Below are positions 59,484 to 64,000 of a stretch of 64,000 bases of DNA, piece by piece. The position numbers were made by a program, and so were the translations under genes. This stretch comes from Castanea sativa. Lineage: Eukaryota; Streptophyta; Magnoliopsida; Fagales; Fagaceae. The notes under the pieces were generated by a model. It was not told the DNA's origin, searched no databases, and saw only the letters and a program-made list of their open reading frames with translations. The stretch spans positions 37,375,634 through 37,439,633 of the forward strand of contig NC_134014.1 in the NCBI RefSeq assembly GCF_040712315.1. Direction: 5' to 3'. Numbering within the stretch: the stretch's first letter is position 1; every line of letters starts with the position of its first letter.

Positions 59484-61575
59484 AGTGCAAGTCCCGGCTC
59501 AAAAAACCTAAAAAAAAGGAGTCCAAAATGCATTCAAACTTGAAAGTGGGATTGGCACTCAAAAGTGCCGAATGGCACACATGTGGGCCTCGGCCCGAGG
59601 GAATTGGGGTGAGCTTAAAACACATCCTTTTCGATTTTTTAGCAATAAGGACGCATCCCAGTTTGTATTCTGATCGTCTAAGCTATTTTTTCGAGCCTCC
59701 CAGCCTTTATAAATAGAGACTGAATCTCAAAATTCAGCACACTTTTTGACACTCTCAGATTTCCCCTCTTTCTGACTCACTTTGCTTTTATTTTATCTCT
59801 TACGTTAAAGACGTTTTGGAGGCTCTTGCTTTAGGAATTTCTTTATTGTAAGCAAAATATTTTAGGCTTGAAAGATAATTGAATATATTTCTTTGAATCC
59901 TAAAATATCCATTCACAACAAAGAGCACACACGCAAGAGGTAGTGAATTTCTTTCTTCTTAATCTTCTTTGTTAATTTTGATTAATGATGCATGAGTAGA
60001 TTTAGGATTTTTTTTAATGTGGATGCCATGTCCTATTAAATTTCTCTTTGAAAACATGCCCCTAATTCCTTTGTTGTTTTGAATTTTCTTTTGAATTTAA
60101 AAAATATGCTTGTTAACAAATCTTTTTCTAAATTTAAAAACAGATTTGCATCTTCCTTTGGTGCAAATCTGAATTGTTTCTAAATCAAAAACAGATTTAC
60201 ATCTTCATTAGATGTAGATCTGAATTTTTCTCAATCAAAAACTGATTTACATCTTCATTAGATGCAAGTCTAAATTTTTCTCAATCAAAAAACTAATTTT
60301 CATCTTCATTAGATGCAAATCTGATTTTTTTTTCAATCAAAAAATTGATTTGCATCTTCATTAGATGCTTATTTGAATTTTGCTCAAGCAAAAAACTGAT
60401 TTACATCTTCATTAGATGCAGATCTGAATTTTTTTTAACAAAAACTAGTTTGTATCTTCCTCAAATACAAATCTGAATTTTTTTTTAAATTTTAAAAAAA
60501 AAAATCTAATCTATATTTTCTTTAGATATAGATCTGAATTTTGTTAACACAACAGATTTTGAAATAAAAAGTAAGTCATGCGTAGTGTTTTTTTGTGTGT
60601 TTGTGTGTTGTTTGATGTAAGTAGCATAGGTTTATTTCATGAATGTAATTCTCCTCTAAAAATTCTTTTTCTTATGTTAATACATATAAAAAAACGGATC
60701 TGATTTTTTTTAGTTCTCTACAAACCCAATTTTTTGGTTCCCAAAAACAAATCTAATTTTTTTACATACAGACCCAAAAGCCAATTTTTCTCATTCCCAA
60801 AAATAGATATGATATTTTTTCTAACCAAAAGACTTTGTTTTACCTAATAAAAACAGATCTGATCTTTTTTACATATAAACCAAAAACAATTTTTTTTTTT
60901 ATCATAACAACAAATCTAAATTTTTAAAAAAGAAGATGACACATTCATAAATAAACTTATGTGACTTAGTTTAGTTAAGTGTTTCATATATGCAACATGT
61001 CATTCATATCATGCATAAAGGGGTACATTGGTCATGAGAGTTTAGAAGACTAGACTCTGTCTGAGCAGAATGGGTACCTAACACCTTCCCATAACCTAGC
61101 CTCCAAATTTAGTGTCTTTGGATAGGTAGACCTAAGTTTTAATTTTATTTTATTTTTTGTAGATTGTAACTAGGACAAAAGGCCATGTATTCTTTTGATA
61201 GTTTGTAACTAGGACCCAAAGCCATGTAATATTCAATTTATCAAGCTTGTATTTATTTTTATCCAATCAATAACAATGAAGCATTTCAATCATATAAATT
61301 TGTATTTTCTTTTTTCTTTTTTCTTTTTTGTATAAAAAATAAGTGACGACTCCACACCACTTACCCAAAAAGAGAGATGCCCTGGAAAAGCACCTAAATC
61401 TCTTTTTTGAGAGCACCGAATTTCCCAGTCTCTCACACCTACATTGCTCATTTATCAACCCATTCTCTGCCAAACATGACTATTCCATCATCATCATCAT
61501 CATCATCATCATTAAGGCCACAATTCAAATTCCCAAACCACGACTGGGAGAAAGATGGGCTTGAAAGGCCTTTTT
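59484..61575 (+). mobile_element. Probable LTR/leader of a Ty3/gypsy-type element
   Basis: A strong TATA box TTTATAAATAG (59706-59716) is followed by a non-coding leader. Further on are 'agaatgggtacctaacaccttccc' (about 61070-61090) and 'aagtgacgactccacacc' (about 61341-61360), phrases I recall from 5' LTR/leader regions of plant gypsy elements. No clear TG..CA ends, PBS or gag could be fixed. An (ATC)n tract is at 61484-61513. Confidence 0.35.
60138..60550. repeat. Tandem array of ~55-bp hairpin-forming monomers
   Basis: About eight copies of 'aaaaactgatttrcatcttcattagatgcaratctgaattttt'. Within each unit GATTTRCATCT and AGATGCARATC are inverted, so each monomer can fold. Later copies are degenerate and related words persist to ~60910. 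Confidence 0.85.
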
Positions 61576-62880
61576 TCACAATGAATTTGTAGAGGGTGGG
61601 TTTGTAATTTAGATTTCAAGGATGGTTTAGACAATTACAAAAAGAACGGGCTTTGGGCCCTAATGGAACAAAACAAAGAATCGTTTGCAAAGAGTAAGAC
61701 TTAGAAATCGTCCTCGGATTGTTTCCGAGGATGGTTTATAATATTTCTCAAGTTTGGATACAAGTGTTGATTCTCATTTACTATTGACTCTATCTCTTCT
61801 CCTCCTTTTGTCCCTCTTTCTTTGTATGTCTTCCCCTCTATTTATATCCTTCTCTTTTCCTTCCTCACCTTCCACTTTCTCGTTGCAATCCTCATTTTTG
61901 GATCCTTGTCCCATCCATTCTTCCCTAAAGCCCGCTGGGATTAGGGACCAAGTTCCAAGCTCTATGCTCAGGTCCCATCCTTCCATCTAAACAGCCAGCG
62001 TATCAATTTACAGAGCTTTTAATGTATGGGCGGTGGTAGCAGCTTTATTTTTAGACATTCCACCGTTTTTTCTATCGTCCTCCACGTATACCATGTATCC
62101 CCATAATGGTAGGACTCTTTATAATATAACCCAGGGATACTAAATTTCTCTTCCTATGTCCTCGGCATAGTAATCCGAGGACAAATCTATTCCTCGGACG
62201 TATTTGGATACTTAAATAGTCCACGATCATTCTAGTGTCTTCGGATTTGGGTTTTCAGCCCAAAATACTTCGTTGGGCCATCTTTCATATACTATTGGGC
62301 CCAATACCCCTACAATAGCCCCTCGAGTTTCTTTATTTTTTCACCTCGGTAGAAAAAATAGAATCTCGACTTAAAAAGACCCATTTACCCTGCAGAATCT
62401 TGACAATATTGTTGACAGAAATACCTTCTGAATCACCCATCGCGTGTTCCCGATGCTTCGGTATGCGAAACGCCCCCGAATTAATTATTGGCGCTTCTAT
62501 GTCCCCCACGTTTTATTAATATGACACATATCCAACGGTCGAGAGCGATTCCTGGGTTGAGGCGGGAATTCCCCCGCTTGAAAACACCTTCTGACATATA
62601 AATACTAATTTTCTTCAAAATTATTCACACTACAGAAACCACATAACGTACCCGCCACACTTTTCATCTCTCCGGACTCTCTCTCTCGTCTATCAAGTAC
62701 CCCGTCCAGGTGACCGTGCTTTCTTCTTTTTTTAAAAGTAAGTTCTTCAATACTCTTCCCCTCCTTACCGCCTTTTTGTTTCTTTTTTGTTTCTTTTCTT
62801 TCCCATCTTCTCTTTTTCAACCGTGATCTTTCATCCTCGGCATAGTTAGTCTTCTCTACACTCCCTTTTTTTCAAAAAGA
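61576..62880 (+). promoter_or_regulatory. Upstream region of the spliced repeat-protein gene, with TATA box
   Basis: Contains several inverted 'cctcggattgtttccgagga / gtcctcggcatagtaatccgagga' motifs at 61705-62190. CCCCTACAAT at 62303-62312 resembles the LTR end at 23093-23102. A TATA box CATATAAATAC (62595-62605) lies ~280 bases before the ATG, followed by a C/T-rich leader (62660-62875). The region may derive from an LTR. Confidence 0.45.
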
Positions 62881-64000
62881 ATGGGTAGATTTGCGTCCCT
62901 GTGGATTCAAACGAAAAATAGAGCGGTTAAGGTTAAGTACAAAATTCTCGATGTATCGATTAGGTACCGTAACGAGGAAGAGTATTATACAAAAAGAAAA
63001 ACGGGGAAGTTGTAATCCCGATGATTGCGTTCATCGAAGGGGGAATGAAAATCCCCATGGAACTGTGACTAGGGATTATTTTAGGGCTTTTAGATTGGCT
63101 CCCACCCAATGTGCCCCAAATGTCTTTAGGATCCTAGGTTCCATAGATGCTTTAAACGAAAAGATGAACTTAGGGCTCACTCACCACGACGTGAACTGGG
63201 TTTATAACCTCCATCACCTAAGCAAAAAAGATGAATATTACCTAAAGTCTAGACACTTAAGTCAGGCTAATTCAATGTCCGCCAATCAAATAAGGGCCTA
63301 AAAAATGACTTCCTGATCATATCAGGAAACTGGCACGATGGCCTCCCCTGTCCGACAAGGGAAGGGACTCCAGGTGAAGTTTCTTTTACATACTATTATC
63401 TTTCGTCTTTTTACTTACTCTTACCCATTTTTACTTGGATAACTTTGCAGATCCACACACAGCGGATCGTCATCCTAACCTTGTGGATTTCGGGCGGTTG
63501 GATAGGATCCTACAAGCCGAGATCTTCGTGCACACCGACGGCCAACTCCGTGCGGCTCATCTGATCCTCGGCTACACTCCAATATCTAAAGCCTTTCGAG
63601 GCGCCGAGTGCGTGATTAAAGCCCGCGCGATCCTCGTCTTCCTCGGATTAGCGTTGCCGTGGAGGGTTTTTTGCTACCGGGGGGGACTACCATTCCTCAA
63701 GGTACTTTGGTCACCCAACCAATCCAACCGCCACCATTCGTTCCAGTTGGGATTCCCACAGTTCCTCTCTCCACAAGTTTAACCTCGGGTGAAGCTGCAT
63801 CTTCCTACCTTACTGTAAAGGAAGAAGAAGAAGAAGAAGTTGAGGTACCAGATTCCGAGGACGAGTTTGAGGTTTTTAATCACCGCTACTCTCCTGAAGA
63901 GTCAACTTCCATCCTCGGCACTTCTACCCAAATCTCAAAGGTTATTACCGAAGAACTTGACGTTATGGGCATTCAACGAAAGATTAAACGGCCCACGAAA
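62881..64000 (+). pseudogene. Spliced repeat-protein family, N-terminal part, continues beyond window
   Basis: Starts MGRFASLWIQTKNRAVKV at 62881. Exon 1 runs to 63373 and joins, across the intron 63374-63450 (CCAG|GTGAAG..TTTGCAG|AT), to a second exon that stays open to the window end. Conserved pieces are RAFRLAPTQCAPNVFRILG, LTHHDVNWVYNLHHL, FLIISGNWHDGLPCPTREG, then EIFVHTDGQLRAAHLILGYT and an acidic VPDSEDEFEVFNH. Lesions: stops after KTGKL and a shift near 63040, a shift near 63255, and a 2-base shift near 63615-63620. No known catalytic domain is seen. The matching C-terminal type is at 23545-24402 on the other strand. Confidence 0.6.

Noticed and set aside
1..64000. tRNA, rRNA, snoRNA or microRNA genes
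   Set aside because: No cloverleaf with good A and B boxes, rRNA segment or convincing miRNA precursor found by eye; only a weak SINE-like unit near 8918. A covariance-model scan would settle this.

Overview
The window is nuclear DNA of a dicot plant: AT-rich, intron-containing genes with GT-AG junctions, many microsatellites, and dense layers of plant LINEs, Ty1/copia and Ty3/gypsy elements, Helitron, CACTA and TIR elements. Several repeat-borne ORFs (a gag with two zinc knuckles, a 'putative plant transposon protein' ORF, a spliced coiled-coil repeat protein) look like families I recall from oak/chestnut (Fagaceae) assemblies. The taxon is an inference from memory, not proven by the sequence.

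Layout. 1-6793 (+): the only convincing intact host gene, a five-KH-domain RNA-binding protein in seven exons. Its 3.07-kb fifth intron holds two antisense LINE relics. 6794-11860: intergenic, with two long-TIR DNA elements (one carrying a second element inside) and a SINE-like unit. 11866-15020 (+): a 5'-truncated, broken LINE ending in poly(A). 15060-16015 (+): a decayed PPR-DYW pseudogene. 17631-20976 (-): a ten-exon 1-deoxy-D-xylulose-5-phosphate synthase (DXS) copy with a TATA box and almost all splice sites, but with one frameshift and two nonsense codons. 21360-22327: a small Helitron with clear termini.

22392-28850 holds a truncated Ty3/gypsy LTR plus gag start, a spliced coiled-coil pseudogene on the minus strand, and an Athila-like Ty3 element whose RT, RNase H and integrase core have been deleted. 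29902-39030 is gene-poor. It holds a GC-rich TIR element, two copies of a TIR family ending in GTCAATA.CGTAC, a short copia LTR, and tandem duplications. 39120-43360 (-) is a nearly full-length LINE. 43361-50373 (+) is a non-autonomous copia-type element (gag-like ORF, extra ORF, PPT, LTRs). Its 3' LTR is split by a CACTA end fused to a 127-bp copy of the element's own second ORF. 54123-56807 (-) is a copia element whose RT active site YVDD reads YVHG. 56808-59483 (-) carries two more LTRs of the 43-50-kb family and a gag fragment. 59484-61575 looks like an LTR/leader region with a tandem hairpin array. 62881-64000 (+) is the N-terminal part of the same spliced repeat-protein family whose C-terminal part lies at 23545-24402.

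Functionally, KH protein (RNA metabolism) and DXS (plastid isoprenoid entry step) are unrelated neighbours. Everything else records repeated transposon insertion, truncation and recombination. I found no tRNA, rRNA, CRISPR or operon-like structure.
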